NCBI GenBank assembly: GCA_018340805.1
Contig: JACMZG010000008.1
Location: forward strand, 27,997,914 to 28,061,913
Direction of reading: 5' to 3'
Length of the DNA stretch: 64,000 bases
DNA from: Microvelia longipes
Lineage: Eukaryota; Arthropoda; Insecta; Hemiptera; Veliidae
Notes under the pieces: model-generated
Told to the model about the DNA's origin: nothing
Databases searched by the model: none
Seen by the model: only the letters and a program-made list of their open reading frames with translations
Program-made: the position numbers and the translations under genes
Shown here: positions 48,870-62,051 of the stretch, in pieces
Layout of the letters: the number at the start of each line of letters is the position of its first letter
Numbering within the stretch: the stretch's first letter is position 1

Positions 48870-51800
48870 AAATAATTGAAGTATATTAGGTATATTTAGA
48901 GCAAAACATTACTTATACGATTAAACTTGTCATCAAGGTTAGGTGGAAACGTCAAGAGTCACTTCACAGTAAAGTGATAATAATAGACAGTATTATCTTC
49001 TATATGTTATCAGGGATTACGTCACACATTCCAAAAAATAATTAAATTTAAGTTCACTGATACTTCTTCTTCAAATTACCTTTTAAAAAGATCTGAGAAA
49101 TGAACTGTTTATGAGTTGTCGTTGAATTTTACATTTGAGGGAACTTTTAAACATTTTATTTTAAACATTTAGGAACAGACAAAAAACTGAGGATAGTAGC
49201 AGGAAACATGTGGCATGAGAGTGTTTATGGTTGTAGAAGAGGACAGTTTATGGTTTTTAAAGAGCAAAAGACAGCATTAATTCCGCAGAACAGAAATTGC
49301 TCTACTCTGAATTAAAGACATATTGCGTTTTATATTGGCTTAAGCTCTCCCCTTTTCACTCCACTAAAAAGTATTTCTAGCCATTTCTTGCCAAAAGCCT
49401 TGGCAACAGTTCTGTGGTAGAACTGTCTTAAAATGTTAATACAAATGAGTAGCATTAAACCTTCATTCAGGCTGTAAGAAATCTGTCATCAAAAAGTTGC
49501 CACAATAAAAATAATGAACAGCTAATACACTATTATCTTTGTTAGTTTTCGTTTCCTAGTCTATAGACACAGTTGAAGATATTACGGCTGCTCTACTTTT
49601 TCTAAATTCACTATTTTGTCGAGAGACGTAAAGCTATATTTAAAAAGTTAAAAAATTTTATTGTTATTTAAGTAGTATTTATACTTCTATTACAATTGAC
49701 AAATATGAGATGACTCAAGACGGGATCGGCCTTTTTATTCAAAAATAAAATATTTCCTTTATATTTATTTATAAATATTTACAGAATATTTAGAATAATT
49801 ATTTTATATTTAATATTAAATAATTTATACATAAAATTTTAAATATTTAACTTTAATATTATAATATAACATATATTTTTTTAAGTCGGAGTATCCAAAA
49901 AATCGCTCGAATCCTTCACCCTGGATGACACATTTAATATGAAAAGTGAGAGTATATTTAGCACAACTAAATTAAGCTAAAAAACAGATAATAAATATGA
50001 AAAAGAATGGTTGACAAAAATAACTGAAGAAATAAAAACAACTAGGTTAAAGGCAACTTCCAATGAAGTACGAAGCATTCTTTTATCAATGAACTTAAAT
50101 ACCAAAACGATAACTCAAGGTAACTTGGGAAATCATAATTTGAAAAATATACTAACGTCTTAAATGTTAAGGTAGTTTGGATTTAGTTAACAAATGGTAT
50201 CTAATTATACATCCAAATATAGAGAACTAACAACAAATATAAGTAAACAACCAAGGGGAAAAAATATTATTTCGAAAGTAAAACTAAGAACCATGAGGTA
50301 ACAAACTCAAAGAAACACATTTACGTATAATGAGGAATAATAAGTGATAATTATAACTAGGCGGGAGACAACGAGAAATTTCCTCGCTTCAAAGATTTCT
50401 AAAAACGGAATTCTTGACTAACTCAAGGAAAGACCATCTGGTATGCCTTTATACTATTACAGTATTACAATGACTTGTAAGATTGTAACACGTTATATTA
50501 CTAGCTTTACTATAGGCAATACAACAGTTAATGGGATAGAAACATTCACTACCAGTAAGAGAGCGGCTATTTCTAAAAAGAAGTTACATTTTTTAAGTAT
50601 CTGACGAATCAACTTTCCTTAAAAGGGCATAAGGTATTTTAACAAGAAAGTCGATAAAACCACATTTTTAATGATCGCGAGATGGTCCAAAAATGTAACA
50701 GGTTTAATGTTTATTAAACCAAAAATATTAATGGAATAACCTATAAAGAAAATATTGACTTCATAAAATAAAAGTGGCAAATCATTATCTGACTGATTTG
50801 TACGAATTCTTCGCGAGTTAAGGAAATACCTGACAATAAGAAGCTGAAAGCAACATATTCAATAAATCAAGACGAACTTAGTAAGCACAGATAACCTTAC
50901 GAACCCAGATTACGACGTCTGGAGGCTTTGTAAACTGCCTAGTATAATTTATGTAAGAGCATTCAGTCTCGATTGCATAATTTCTGACCTGATAATAATC
51001 TTGAATTTATAAATTAATTAAATAAATGATTGGGTTTTAAAAATTGCACATCGTAGCAGCTTATATCAAATTAATCAAAAAATATTACCACTACCTAAAC
51101 TCAAAAAAAAAGGACCAGTTTATAAATATATTAAAGCCAGTATAACACGATAAAATATAAAACTGAACAGGCTTAAATTATTTAAACAGTATAAATTAAA
51201 TATAAATTGCAAAATATTACAAATATATTTTACCAAACACATCTGAACACTTAAGAAGTCAACTTGGGGGTTTGGTAACAATTTATTAAGATCGGTTCAG
51301 GTAAAACTGAATAAGTCAGGGTGATGTATTTGGATTAAACCAACCGTTATATCTTTACAAGTAATAACTTTATAATAGTTTCTTTATGGTTAAAGCTAAG
51401 AAAAAATAATTTTAAAGACATTAGTTTTAAAATGAAATAATGAAAAATGTAAGATCGAGTAATGTGCTGATTTGCCAGATTAAACTCAAGACTAGGGCAG
51501 ATAAAACTTCCTAGTACGTGATTTGTTCAAAATGTTACATTAGTTTAAAAAATAGCCTATCTAATACAGTGAATCACAAAAGAACTTTCCATTCACAAAA
51601 AACAAGATGATTTTCGAGTCAGGTAAAGGCAATTACACGAGGGAAAACACGTGCGAACATCGTGACTATTCCAACATCAATGAGCAGAACATCACCTTTA
51701 GTTCCCAGGTGTAACAATAGCTAAATATTTTAATACAGAGTAAACATGTAATGAGATTTTGTAAAATTGTAACAACTAGGTGAAAAATAGTATTGATCAA

Positions 51801-52590
51801 AAATAATTCTTGAGGAAGGATTCTCTTTTTAGCTTCCCTGCTAAAAATGGGACAACAAAGTTCACATTAATTAATAAATAAGTTCCAACATAATATCAAA
51901 GTTGATATTATATTGAATTACGCATCTAGGCTGTAAAGCGTGGAATTTTACGGTATAATTCTGTTTATGCAACAAAATTCGAAAGCAGTAATATTTTATC
52001 CATTCCAAGCATCCAACAGTTTGGCTGCATAGGTAAATTTATTCTTTAGGCTCTCCGAACGTAAAGTACCCCCTAACCTTCGGCTCGGAAGCAAAATTCC
52101 TCTTCCCTACATAGTTGCATAAATACCCATTATCATTGTATTATTTACAATAATAACATAAATATATAAATCTTAAAATAAATAAATATATAATCTTTAA
52201 TAACCATTAAAGTAAATTATTTATTGCTCTGGCAATAAATTCACATTTTACTGAAAATCTGCTACTACGAAGTAAATACTTTAAATTAATAATTTAAAGT
52301 TTGATTGCTTTATTTAAGTCCTATTTACACAATAAAGAGACTAAAATAAAGGTGACATATTAGAAGCCCTTAAAAACATATTTCTTAAGGTTCTTTGTTT
52401 ATAAACAGGAGCTGAAGACTCGTGAGACGTAGACCCATTTTTTACGCCTAAAAGGTCACAACTGAACTAAGTAGCGTAAAATTAACATAAAAACGTAGAG
52501 TTATATTTTCTTAGAACAAATGTTATTTTTAGTATATCTAATGCCTTAAAAAAGGAAAAAAATGAGAAAGTAAACATAAAAAATAATAAG
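48870..52590. other. AT-rich non-coding stretch
   Basis: No frame of note, no recognised repeat and no RNA gene seen over 3.7 kb. Confidence 0.45.
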
Positions 52591-52790
52591 TGCTCGATCG
52601 CGTAGGTTTCTTTGAGAGATAATAGCAATAAAAATGCCTGCACTCCATGAATGGAACTGATAGCATTAGGAGGAGGGATTAATGCGTCTGCACTGCGCTC
52701 AGTGGGTGGGGGGTCAGGCGCATTCTACAAAAAAAGTTGAGCGACTGGATTCTTGTTTAATGCGCGGACCCGCCACACAGACACACATTA
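52590..52790. other. GC-richer patch, probably an eroded repeat
   Basis: GTGCTCGATCGCG, AATGCCTGCACTCC, then AATGCGTCTGCACTGCGCTC, GTGGGTGGGGGGTCAGGCGC and AATGCGCGGACCCGCCACAC. Part of it is weakly self-similar. Not coding in any frame I can support. Confidence 0.35.
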
Positions 52791-53984
52791 TAACAAGCTT
52801 TTTAAACTGGTTTCATTTTTTTGCCTTGTTCCTGATCTAAAAGCCGCCTTTAAACTGATAGGATACAAGTGGATTTTTTTCGTAAGTAAAAATACATTTA
52901 TGAAAAATAAATAAACAAAATTGGTCAAAACTGTAGCGCATAAAAAATAATTCATTGTAGATGATAAGTAAAGAAGCAAAAAAATACTCATCAAAACGTT
53001 TAAAAACAAGACATTTACAAAATGATCATACAAAAATAGTTACTTCTGTTTTAAACGTAGAAAATATGTGTGTGTCAGATAAACACAATTAAATTTAGTA
53101 CGAAAGTTTGTTAAATATAAAATAAAATAAATTAGGAAGTATAATAACAAAAAGGTTAGATAAATAAGGTTGATAAATACGAAATTAACTCCTAGATAAT
53201 AACAAAATAGAAATAATTAAAAACTAAAACGTGAACAATAAATATAGTAAGTTAAAGAATTCTTCAAGTATAGTAAGTATTATTGTAGGTATAAAAACTG
53301 ATTCCGAGATAAAATGTATTGTATAAATTAGAAATAATTATTATTTTAATTATTATAGGTTATTGTAGGTAGAAAAAAACAGATTTCGAGATAAAATGTA
53401 AAACTACTCTTAATCAAAATAGAAATGAAGATAAATGAGTTGATAGAGAAGAAAAGGAGTTTAAATGATGTAATAAGATGAACGAGGTAAAGTTAAAGAT
53501 AAATAAAGGAAAACTAAGAGAATGTAAATGGCAAAAGCAAGTGTATGGGATAACGTTGTTTCACTCAAGAGTGATTCAGTATAAGGGTGTAATGTTTTAA
53601 AACACAGTGACGTAAGCACTAAGCAACACTATGAGTTGGTTTAGCTCGTATTGGTTCGAGCACAGTCACAAGAAAAAGCCTAGCCGGTAGTAGAAGACAT
53701 TCATATTTCCTTAGGACATGAAAAACAGGAGATGAAAGTAGTGAAAAGAACGTCTTACATTCTAATGTGAGACAGTGCTCCAAAAGATCACATTGAATAA
53801 AAGCATATACAAAGAAATAGTAGAACAAACTTATAAAGAAGAAATAAACCCAAACAAATAATTAGCATTTAAACTAAATAAATGTACATTAATGGTATCA
53901 ACACTAAAAAACGAGCTTTGCCACATTTTCACGATTTTTGAAGTTATTGGTGACAAAATGTGTTACCAAGTTCCTAACATTTTA
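52791..53984. other. AT-rich non-coding stretch
   Basis: 53,270-53,405 contains a diverged tandem pair (ATTGTAGGTATAAAAACTGA / ATTGTAGGTAGAAAAAAAC-like, each followed by CGAGATAAAATGTA). No gene supported. Confidence 0.4.
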
Positions 53985-54222
53985 TTTCTAGGTAGTACTT
54001 TTAGAAGTGAAGGTTTAACTTTTGAGAAAAGTTTAAACTCTCAAGCATGAACACAGCAGAACACAGACAGGAAAACTGACAGCATGATGAAAAAAATAAA
54101 AGAAAAGAGCTCTACTCAGGACGTCTTAAAGTGCCTGAAATGGATAATTTGGATACAAATTTTGTTTGAAGATTTTTAGGTTAACACAATAAATTTCCTA
54201 CGATAGTATTAGAGGAAAAGTA
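53985..54222 (+). repeat. interspersed repeat family A, copy 13 (diverged)
   Basis: AAGTTTAAACTCTCAAGCAT, ACTCAGGACGTCTTAAAGTG, CCTGAAATGGATAATTTGG and ATTAGAGGAAAAGTAAA follow the family order. Confidence 0.55.
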
Positions 54223-54249
54223 AAAATGATGTCATAACTATTTGCCAAC

Positions 54250-54305
54250 AGTTGTTAGCGTTAAGCTCTCACTGCTGAGAGCTTCGATGCTGGATTCGAT
54301 AAAAC
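54250..54305 (+). other. tRNA-like remnant
   Basis: GTTGTTAGCGTTAAGCTCTC, ACTGCTGAGAGC and GGATTCGATAAAACC resemble a box A, an anticodon hairpin (CTCTC/GAGAG) and a box B. The rest does not fold as a tRNA. Probably an old SINE head. Confidence 0.3.
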
Positions 54306-56389
54306 CTAAAAATAAACACCTTATTCTTAAGTAAGATAAGTTTTGTAAGAGAGGTAAGGTGAAAGAGAAAATGAGAATATACTGGCGGGACGGGCACTAC
54401 ATGGCATTCCAGGTTTAATTCAAACATTTGGTCTGCGAGTACTCCGGTACTCAGTGAGAGAGTAATCAACCTTAAGCTGAGAATTTCACATCAAATACAA
54501 CTCAAAGTTCATCACCCTCCACTTTATTAACATTTTCTCTTAAGAAGTTAGCTACTATATAATTTCATTTAATAAGATTAATTGAATCGAATTAATAAAA
54601 ACAAAATAGTAAAATGAGTTTTTAACTATTACGTAAAATGCTAAAAATTCTGTAAAAATAGAATTTCGTAAATTTATTAACATTTTTTAATGTTATTATT
54701 AAATAATCATTATCAAGCACCGTCAACATGGTAACATGGAAAATCATTCAAGTTTAAGTTTTTAATGAGTATGAAGTTTATTATTTGGGTTTATTAATCC
54801 AATTTTATGATTAAAAAGCCTATTATTCACACATTTAAAAAACTTAAAATAGACCTTTCACACTAAACAAAAATATAAACACTGAATACTATAGGGCGAG
54901 AACTGAATTTGGGACCATTTTAAGACATCATGGGGCCGGGTCAAAAATTCCCCGATCTAATATGGGAGACAACCGGACTCTTTACCAGAGAGCCAAAAAG
55001 TCAAACCTTAAGGGAACGACGTTCAGATTTTTAGCGTCTATAGCACTATAATAATAAAATATAATGTCTTAGGTTATATATGTTTCATAATAACATGCTT
55101 CTACCTAAAATTCACAATATAGGTAAATATAATCGCTAAAATTGGCACTATTTCGTCGTTAGAATAAAAAAACAACGATAATATCATTATTAATGTAATT
55201 AATTATTTACAATTTCTATTTTTTTTAATTTTTACAAATTGAGAGTCAATAGCAGTAATACATATGATATAACTAAACTAGAAGAAACATACGTGGTATT
55301 TTCAAAAGGGTCCACAAAACTAAAAACCTTATGTTTATTGTTTAAAGCATAAAAAAACTTGTCTGATGTAAAAAAAAATAAAAACTGTTTATTTAGAAAA
55401 GAGAAAGCTTTGTCACTAAAAGTAATAAACAAATAAAGGACACAACAAAGATGTGGACAGCTTTGAACAATAAAATTCAAACAAAAATATCTATATACCT
55501 TTCTTAAATAAAACTAAAAAAATGAATAACTAATAATAACATATTAAGTTATAAAAACGATGAGATAACGAATAATGTATAACTTTCTAAAGTAAACTGA
55601 AACTAAAAATAATAAAAAATCAAAAAGAAATATATAAAAAACAATAAAGAGAAACAAATAAAATAAGGAAAGTAAAACCATATAAAAGTATTTTAAAAAG
55701 ACTAAAGGTAGAGAACTTTAGAGAAAAACTTAAAAAAGACAATATAAGGGAAACAAAGTAATAAGAAAAGGTTAAAGTAAACAGAAAGAACAATTTTTTT
55801 CTATTTATATTTGTAAAGAACATTTCCCCTTGGTACTATTTTACAATATTCTTCATCTTTTATTAAACTGTATATTTTCAAGAGACCTTTTTCTACAATA
55901 GGTGCTTAAAAAGAATTGTTTCAATTAAAACAAAAGTTGTAACTGTAATACATAATTTAAACTTAATATATTTACTTAAATAAAGTTAGTAATACAATGA
56001 TTTTATAAAACAAATAATAATTAACTAAATGAAAAAATAACTTACTATACCAGCAGCAGAAATGTTAAGCAAGAATCAGTTAAATATCATTAAAAGATTA
56101 ATATTCAAAGATAACCATGAATAATGAAGTATAAAGAGAAATCAAAATAAAAGAAAGAATAGCATGTCTGACTATTTCTAACCTGCCCGTTATATTTAAC
56201 ATTCAACTAATATTTCCTTCTTTTTTATTTAACAATTACGACATTATTACTAATCTTATATTTAACATCCTCATTACAATGCAAAAAGGGAATATATTAG
56301 TCAATAAGTAATATCAGGGAAATTAAAAAAAAATAATTAATTAAAAAATAAAAATTAACTAAAAAATGAGTACACCCTACAAGATCTTT
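54306..56389. other. AT-rich non-coding stretch
   Basis: 54,930-55,010 on the minus strand has another faint tRNA-like piece (GGCTCTCTGGTAAAGAGTCC). Otherwise nothing supported. Confidence 0.4.
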
Positions 56390-56480
56390 CTAGGAACCCC
56401 TTGAAAAGTTGGAAGTACCTAAGAAAAGTTCTCACCTTATAGAATTCGATACGCTCATCCTCTGTACTACAGACTCACTT
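56390..56480 (+). repeat. interspersed repeat family A, copy 14 (start fragment)
   Basis: GAAGTACCTAAGAAAAGTTC, TTCGATACGCTCATCCTCTG and CAGACTCACTTCGCTAATTC match the family start in diverged form. Confidence 0.45.
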
Positions 56481-56784
56481 CGCTAATTCTGTCAATATGA
56501 ATCCACCGATAAGAAATATCACTTTTAAGTCCAGCAGCCACTGGACTGACCACACTCGGCACAGCTTAACAAAAATGATCCGGCAAAAACCATAGTTATA
56601 CCACCAATGAGCTTAATAAACTTATGTATTATATACAGAAATTCACTTACGCCAAACCATTTACCACTTCCCAACTCATTTTTTTTGATTTTTAACAATT
56701 TTTTTAAAAAACTCTTTAATGACAATAATATTAAATAAGACACAACTGTTGGTTTTATGTAGTACTTCATTTCTGCTAAAGTTT

Positions 56785-57056
56785 ACATCGATTCAATAAT
56801 TTTTCCGTCTTTTTGGTCGGTAATGTATGACGCTTAATCATACTATAAAAAATATATTCCAGACATCACAAGTAGACCTAAAGATTAATTTTTGCACAAA
56901 GTTTCAACTCTCTAGCTTAAACACGGAAGAGCGATAATACACACAATGATAACACATACACACAGATACAGAGAGACAACTTTGTGAAAACCAGTTAGAA
57001 CAGATAATTCAAGTGATATCCCGGTTTCGCATATTGAAGGTATAAATGAGAAAGTA
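56785..57056 (+). repeat. interspersed repeat family A, copy 15
   Basis: CAAAGTTTCAACTCTCTAGC, GATAACACATACACACAGAT, GACAACTTTGTGAAAACCAG, GATATCCCGGTTTCGC and TATAAATGAGAAAGTAAA. Confidence 0.65.
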
Positions 57057-57866
57057 AAAAGCGAAGATAGGATGGTAATAGGAAAAGATGAAAGGAGAGA
57101 GGTCACATAAGGAACAATATACTGAAATAGAAATGAGAAAAATAAAAATGTTAAAACGAAAGGACCAGAAACTAATCTGACAGAACTAATAAATAAATAA
57201 TTAAACAATTTAATAAAATAGCTTAAACTTATTAAATATATACATTTAAACTGTCATGGGTTAAATATGAATGCTGCCAAGAATTAAATAATTCAGAAGA
57301 CTCTTAATCCTAAACAATTAAATTAGTAAATGAGGTCTAAAGACAGACCACATGTCTGGCTCATATTGATTAAGCTTTACCTACAATTAACTAATAGATG
57401 TCCAACTTGTCCTAATCAATATTAAATCGGACTAATCCTACCAATGTAAAATAGAGCAAGAGTTAATTCACTTGATTTGATTGAGCATAGCTAAATCTGT
57501 CATATGCTTCTACCACAATTAACATTTGAATTTAGAGAAAATTAACTAATGCTAATCGCAATTAATTATGCTAAATATATTCACGTGAGACAAAAACAAA
57601 CATAAGCAAAGTTTACTCAAGAAAATACGATAAAAGTAAACATTTACATATACAGGCTAATTGATTGTTAGTTTACGTAATCATCAAAGCTAGTTTTTAA
57701 CTATAATACGAGCATTATGCTCGTAAACAGCATATTATAGTAAAGTTATACTTATGCAGAATAACTTCTAATCAATTAACAATTATATATTGTAGTATAT
57801 AATTTATAAATTTATACCTTATAATTTATATATAGGATTATTTAATAATGCATATAAATTATACTC
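57057..57866. other. AT-rich non-coding stretch
   Basis: A small hairpin near 57,707-57,725 (TACGAGCA/TGCTCGTA) sits inside outer arms ACTATAATA/TATTATAGT. No gene supported. Confidence 0.45.
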
Positions 57867-58099
57867 CATCTACTATTACTTCTCAAGTTTACTCTGAACA
57901 GGTATGCTAAATATACCAGTTGATAAGCTGGTATTTATCTGAATGGAACTGGATGTATCCTTCGGTATATCTTACTTAAAGTGCAAGCAGTAGACTTGAG
58001 AAGTAATAGTAGATGAAGTCTATGGTAATACTACTAATACTATAGACACCATGCACTACCAATTCTTATGTCTACTGCTTGAACTTCAAGTAAGATATA
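57867..58099. repeat. cluster of overlapping inverted repeats
   Basis: A perfect 22-bp arm at 57,867-57,888 pairs with 57,994-58,015. A 30-bp arm at 57,966-57,995, ending inside the first pair, matches 58,070-58,099 with about two mismatches. Two smaller hairpins lie in the loops: ATACCAG/CTGGTAT near 57,920-57,940 and GTCTAT/ATAGAC at about 58,018-58,047. Only one of the two large pairings can form fully at a time because their arms abut. It is not coding. It could be a small fold-back transposon or encode structured RNA. Confidence 0.85.
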
Positions 58100-58554
58100 T
58101 ATATGTTCAGATATAACAACATAGTATGCAACTTCTTTATTTATTGTTTTACATTTATGTTGGTAAAAATATATGTAAGTAACTGTTATACTCACATTTT
58201 TGCTATGGCTAATACTTTTATTTTTTTTTTTAATTTATGAGTAAACGCTTTTTATTTTAACATAAAATTTCCAATGTTGCCATATGCATAGATAAACAAT
58301 ATTAGACGGTTGAACATAGACGGTTCAAAAAAAAAAATTCTTAAAAATTGACGGGATGCAGAAGGCTCAAGTAGTACACTGTTGTGGTGGAACCGTGAAA
58401 CTGTGAGATATTTATATTAATCTAACAACGAGCTGTTGAGGGTAATCAAGTCTTTTTATCCGCTACTTATACCAAATAAGCTCTATAAGAATTTCTTATA
58501 AATTGGTAAACAGTGTAAAATGTAATATTTCTCACTCATTATTCCCATACTGTC
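58100..58554. other. AT-rich non-coding stretch
   Basis: Nothing supported. Confidence 0.45.
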
Positions 58555-58635
58555 CCCTCTTAGATTCGAACCTCTAATGTCGAGTTTTATGTTCTCAGTT
58601 TCCTCAACATATCCGATTGCGCCAACCCGAGATGT
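58555..58635 (-). other. tRNA-like sequence with intact A and B boxes
   Basis: On the minus strand TGGCGCAATCGG (58,613-58,624) is a good box A and GGTTCGAATC (58,563-58,572) a perfect box B, with tRNA-like spacing. A TTAGA/TCTAA pair brackets the T loop but in a wrong register, and no proper acceptor stem closes. Most likely a SINE head or tRNA pseudogene; a real tRNA gene is unlikely. Confidence 0.4.
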
Positions 58636-59269
58636 TATACATCATGAATGTTCAACATCATTGAATGAGTGTTTCATAAAACACTCAAAATGAATTACTG
58701 TTATTTTTTTAAGAAAAAGATGATGCTGTTCCGCGTGATGGGACTCCCAAGTTTTGGAAAATAAAAATACATCTATAATGTTATTAATATATTGGCGAGA
58801 GTTTGTGTAAAAAACAGCACAATCTAGAACAGAATAAAGCAAATAGGTTCTTACTACTAGCGCTCTTCAAGTCTACTAGAGATGAGCTCCCCATCTTATA
58901 TCATACACAAACTTGTTAATTGAGAGTTCCTAAACCACTTGGAAGTGAACCATCTTAGTAAATATTGTTTATCTATGTATATATGATTAAAAATTCGCAT
59001 AAATACAAGTGAAATATGAATATATATGTTTCACTAGAAAATAATATTTTAATAAAAATAAATAAAATAGTATTTTTAATTTCTTACGGTTAATTTTTAA
59101 TACTAATACGTCGATTTTAATCCTAATGTTATCCAAGTAAAATTTATTAGTATTAACTTTAGTTAATCCTATTAATAAATTTTGTTTTAGAATTTGACAA
59201 GTTATAAATCATTAATTAAACATATAGTAAATTATTACCACATTTATGAGAGCAGTTAGCCAATATTAG
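58636..59269. other. AT-rich non-coding stretch
   Basis: Nothing supported. Confidence 0.45.
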
Positions 59270-59312
59270 ATTACTCACCTGAAACAGAAAAAAATAAGTA
59301 AATTAACTCAAA
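59270..59312 (-). promoter_or_regulatory. candidate recursive splice site (ratchet point) 1
   Basis: On the minus strand TTATTTTTTTCTGTTTCAG is followed directly by GTGAGTAATC; the junction is between 59,279 and 59,278. This is a textbook acceptor (long T-rich tract, TTTCAG) fused to a near-consensus donor. It lies about 3.5 kb downstream of the candidate exon at 62.7 kb, on the same strand. Such sites let the spliceosome remove a long intron in steps. Use is inferred, not shown. Confidence 0.72.
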
Positions 59313-59992
59313 AATAAAAAAAAAATATATTAGAAAGAAAAAACTAAGAAACGCTAAAAACATATAGATAAATTATGTTAATTAAAATTTGCTTTCCAAT
59401 CTCCTGTTATATGAGGAGGAGAAGTATTTATAATTTTGACAACAACTTGTTTTCATCAAATTTATCTAAATTCAAAGGTCCATCAGTCAAAATAAGGTTG
59501 TACATGTCTATATTGAGCATACAGATCAAATAGCTCAACTGACTTTAACTAAACGTGATTCATAAACTCCTGTTCAAAAAGTCCTAAGAAGCGAAACATA
59601 AAATGACCAATAAGATCTAGATTATTTCTCAAAATACTTTAGTTTAAGTTAAGGGCCGCAAAGCTTTGATCTGTATTTGGTAGCCTGTTTATTGTTTAAG
59701 TAGAGAAATAATACCCACTGTTATAATATATTTTTTCAAAAATACTTAGTAGTTTTATTTTTTAAGCAGAAGATGATAAATTCAGAATTTTTCAGTCGAT
59801 TCTCTTTATAAAAAATATGGCAACTTAAAATTGAATCGAATAAACCATTTTATAAAATGTATACAAATATCTGGATACAAAAAATATTACGACGTACTCC
59901 AGCAAATGTTTTTCTATGCCACTTCTGAATTAAGTAGATAACATAATATCTAATAACAGTCATGCCTTGAAATAAAAGCCTATGTTATCGAA
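59313..59992. other. AT-rich non-coding stretch
   Basis: Nothing supported. Confidence 0.45.
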
Positions 59993-60025
59993 AGTTCAAT
60001 GTTGTCAGGAGGACAACATTGAACT
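59993..60025. repeat. perfect inverted repeat, 14-bp arms
   Basis: AGTTCAATGTTGTC (59,993-60,006) and GACAACATTGAACT (60,012-60,025) around the loop AGGAG. Confidence 0.9.
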
Positions 60026-62051
60026 CGATATTTAACAAATATGACCTCTTCGTTTACTGCTTAAATATACTACTCGTTAATATATATTCGTTTACTGCTC
60101 CTAATTATACTACCAATGTAACTCAATAGCAAAACTACAAAAGTTGTACTAGTAGCCTAAAAATTTAAAAAATCCATTTCAGGCCTGACATTTAAGCTGT
60201 TTAAACATTTAAAGTTTTATATAAAACGGTTGAAACCCATAGTAGTTTGAACAGTATTGTGTTTAAATGACAGGTGTTTCAGAATTAAAAAAAAATTGTA
60301 TATTTATGGATTTATGTGTTAACTTATGTTCACATTTCCATAGAGATACCTCATGATTTCGTTTTAGGTACATTTAGATGTTGAAACGTAAACATTTAAT
60401 AAGAACGTTGCTATCACATTTTATGCTATTAGAATTCAAATAAGAAAAAATCAAAATAAGAAATGCATTAAATCTAATTCTAAGATAATCATATTATGCA
60501 TCTTCAATCACAAAACAGGTCATACAATATTTTGACTTAATTATTAATTAAGAAAAATATTTCAACAGAAAGTCCTTGACTGACTCATGCAAGAGGATCT
60601 TATCATTTGGTATCTTTATGGTTTTCCTATTCTTAACTTTCTACTCTGATTCACATTCCTACTCGTTACAAACCTAACTTGCAAAAAAATAAATTAACAA
60701 TATACTCATTCATACGATCAATAAAGAAAGATTCATCTAGCATACTGATTCAACTGACTTACTAACAGCTATAGCACTAAAACACGGGAAAAATGTTACA
60801 AAGAAGCTATCAATCCTTTGAGGAAAGTCAATCATAACTTAATAAGTTTCATCAAATATTATTTTTAGTGTTTTATCTTTAATGATAGAGAAGTCAAATT
60901 CAATAGTTTTTATGAAGCAGAATTAACAAATATAGTAGGTACATAGGTAGTACGTAGTTAAAACTAACAAAAGTTTAATATATTTTCAAAAAAAAAGTCC
61001 GTTACGATTTTATCAACAAATGCCTCCAGACAACTAGAAGGCTATTATTTAAATCGCATTTTTTTAGATTGTAACTTCAAAAACCAAATAGTAGCTTGCC
61101 GAAGGAAATAAGACAGAATGTATAACAGCTATTAAAAACAAAGGACAAACAACGTAAGACATTCCACAATAAGTTTAGCTATAAAGAGATAAATAAGGAC
61201 AAACTTACTGGCAAGATAATCATGACACACTAGAATTAAAAATAATAAATAATTTGTAAAATAATGATAGACATAAAATTTTTGAAACTTAAGTATTACG
61301 TTAAAGTGAAATAAAAGCGCCTAGCTCATTTTCACTTTCATCTTTAACTTTTATTAATAAAATCCCACAGCGCGTTTTATATTTTTCTTTAAAAAATACT
61401 TCCTTCTTTTTAAAATGTACAAAAATGATAAAAAGTCAAGATTGTAAACAAAGATAAGTTGAATACCGGAACTCATAGAATGTCATTTCAAGAAAACATA
61501 TTATTACATCTTAACGAAACAACGTTTAAATAAATCCTATGTCATTTTTACAAAATTATATTTTCCTCTTTCAAGATATTTTCACAATGATAATTCTTTA
61601 TAGCAACGCTCCAAATAATTTTTAATAATAATTATTTGTAGTGTTTTTCAATAATCTTTTATACTTTTAGATATAGAAAAAGTATAAATAAAAATAAATT
61701 TAGTTATATTTTTTTAAACATTTTTAACTATTAAATTATTATTTTTAACATTTTATACTATAAATTGAGTCTAATTAAGTTTTGAGAGGGAAAAATATTG
61801 GATGAAATAGTACAAAGTAAGTTGATAGAGTATAAAACTAGAGATAGTCGACACAACAAAAAGATCATTTTAATCAATGTTTGAGGTATATATAATATGT
61901 TTTGAGGGAAATCAAATTAATTGATTGAGTAAGTTTGATTGACTAAAGCATATTTTTTATAAAATTTTATAATTGTCGAAGTGTCATAACAAGGTAATAA
62001 CCTGTCATTACCTGATTATTTTTTATAATCATAACATGAAGCTATGTAAGC
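60026..62051. other. AT-rich non-coding stretch
   Basis: No supported gene, RNA or repeat. Confidence 0.45.

Noticed and set aside
54930..55010. Minus-strand tRNA-like piece
   Set aside because: The A-box part is recognisable but there is no box B match and no foldable stems.
55232..55823. Hydrophobic minus-strand frames rich in Phe and Leu
   Set aside because: Produced by A-rich plus-strand sequence; no start context, signal or family motif.
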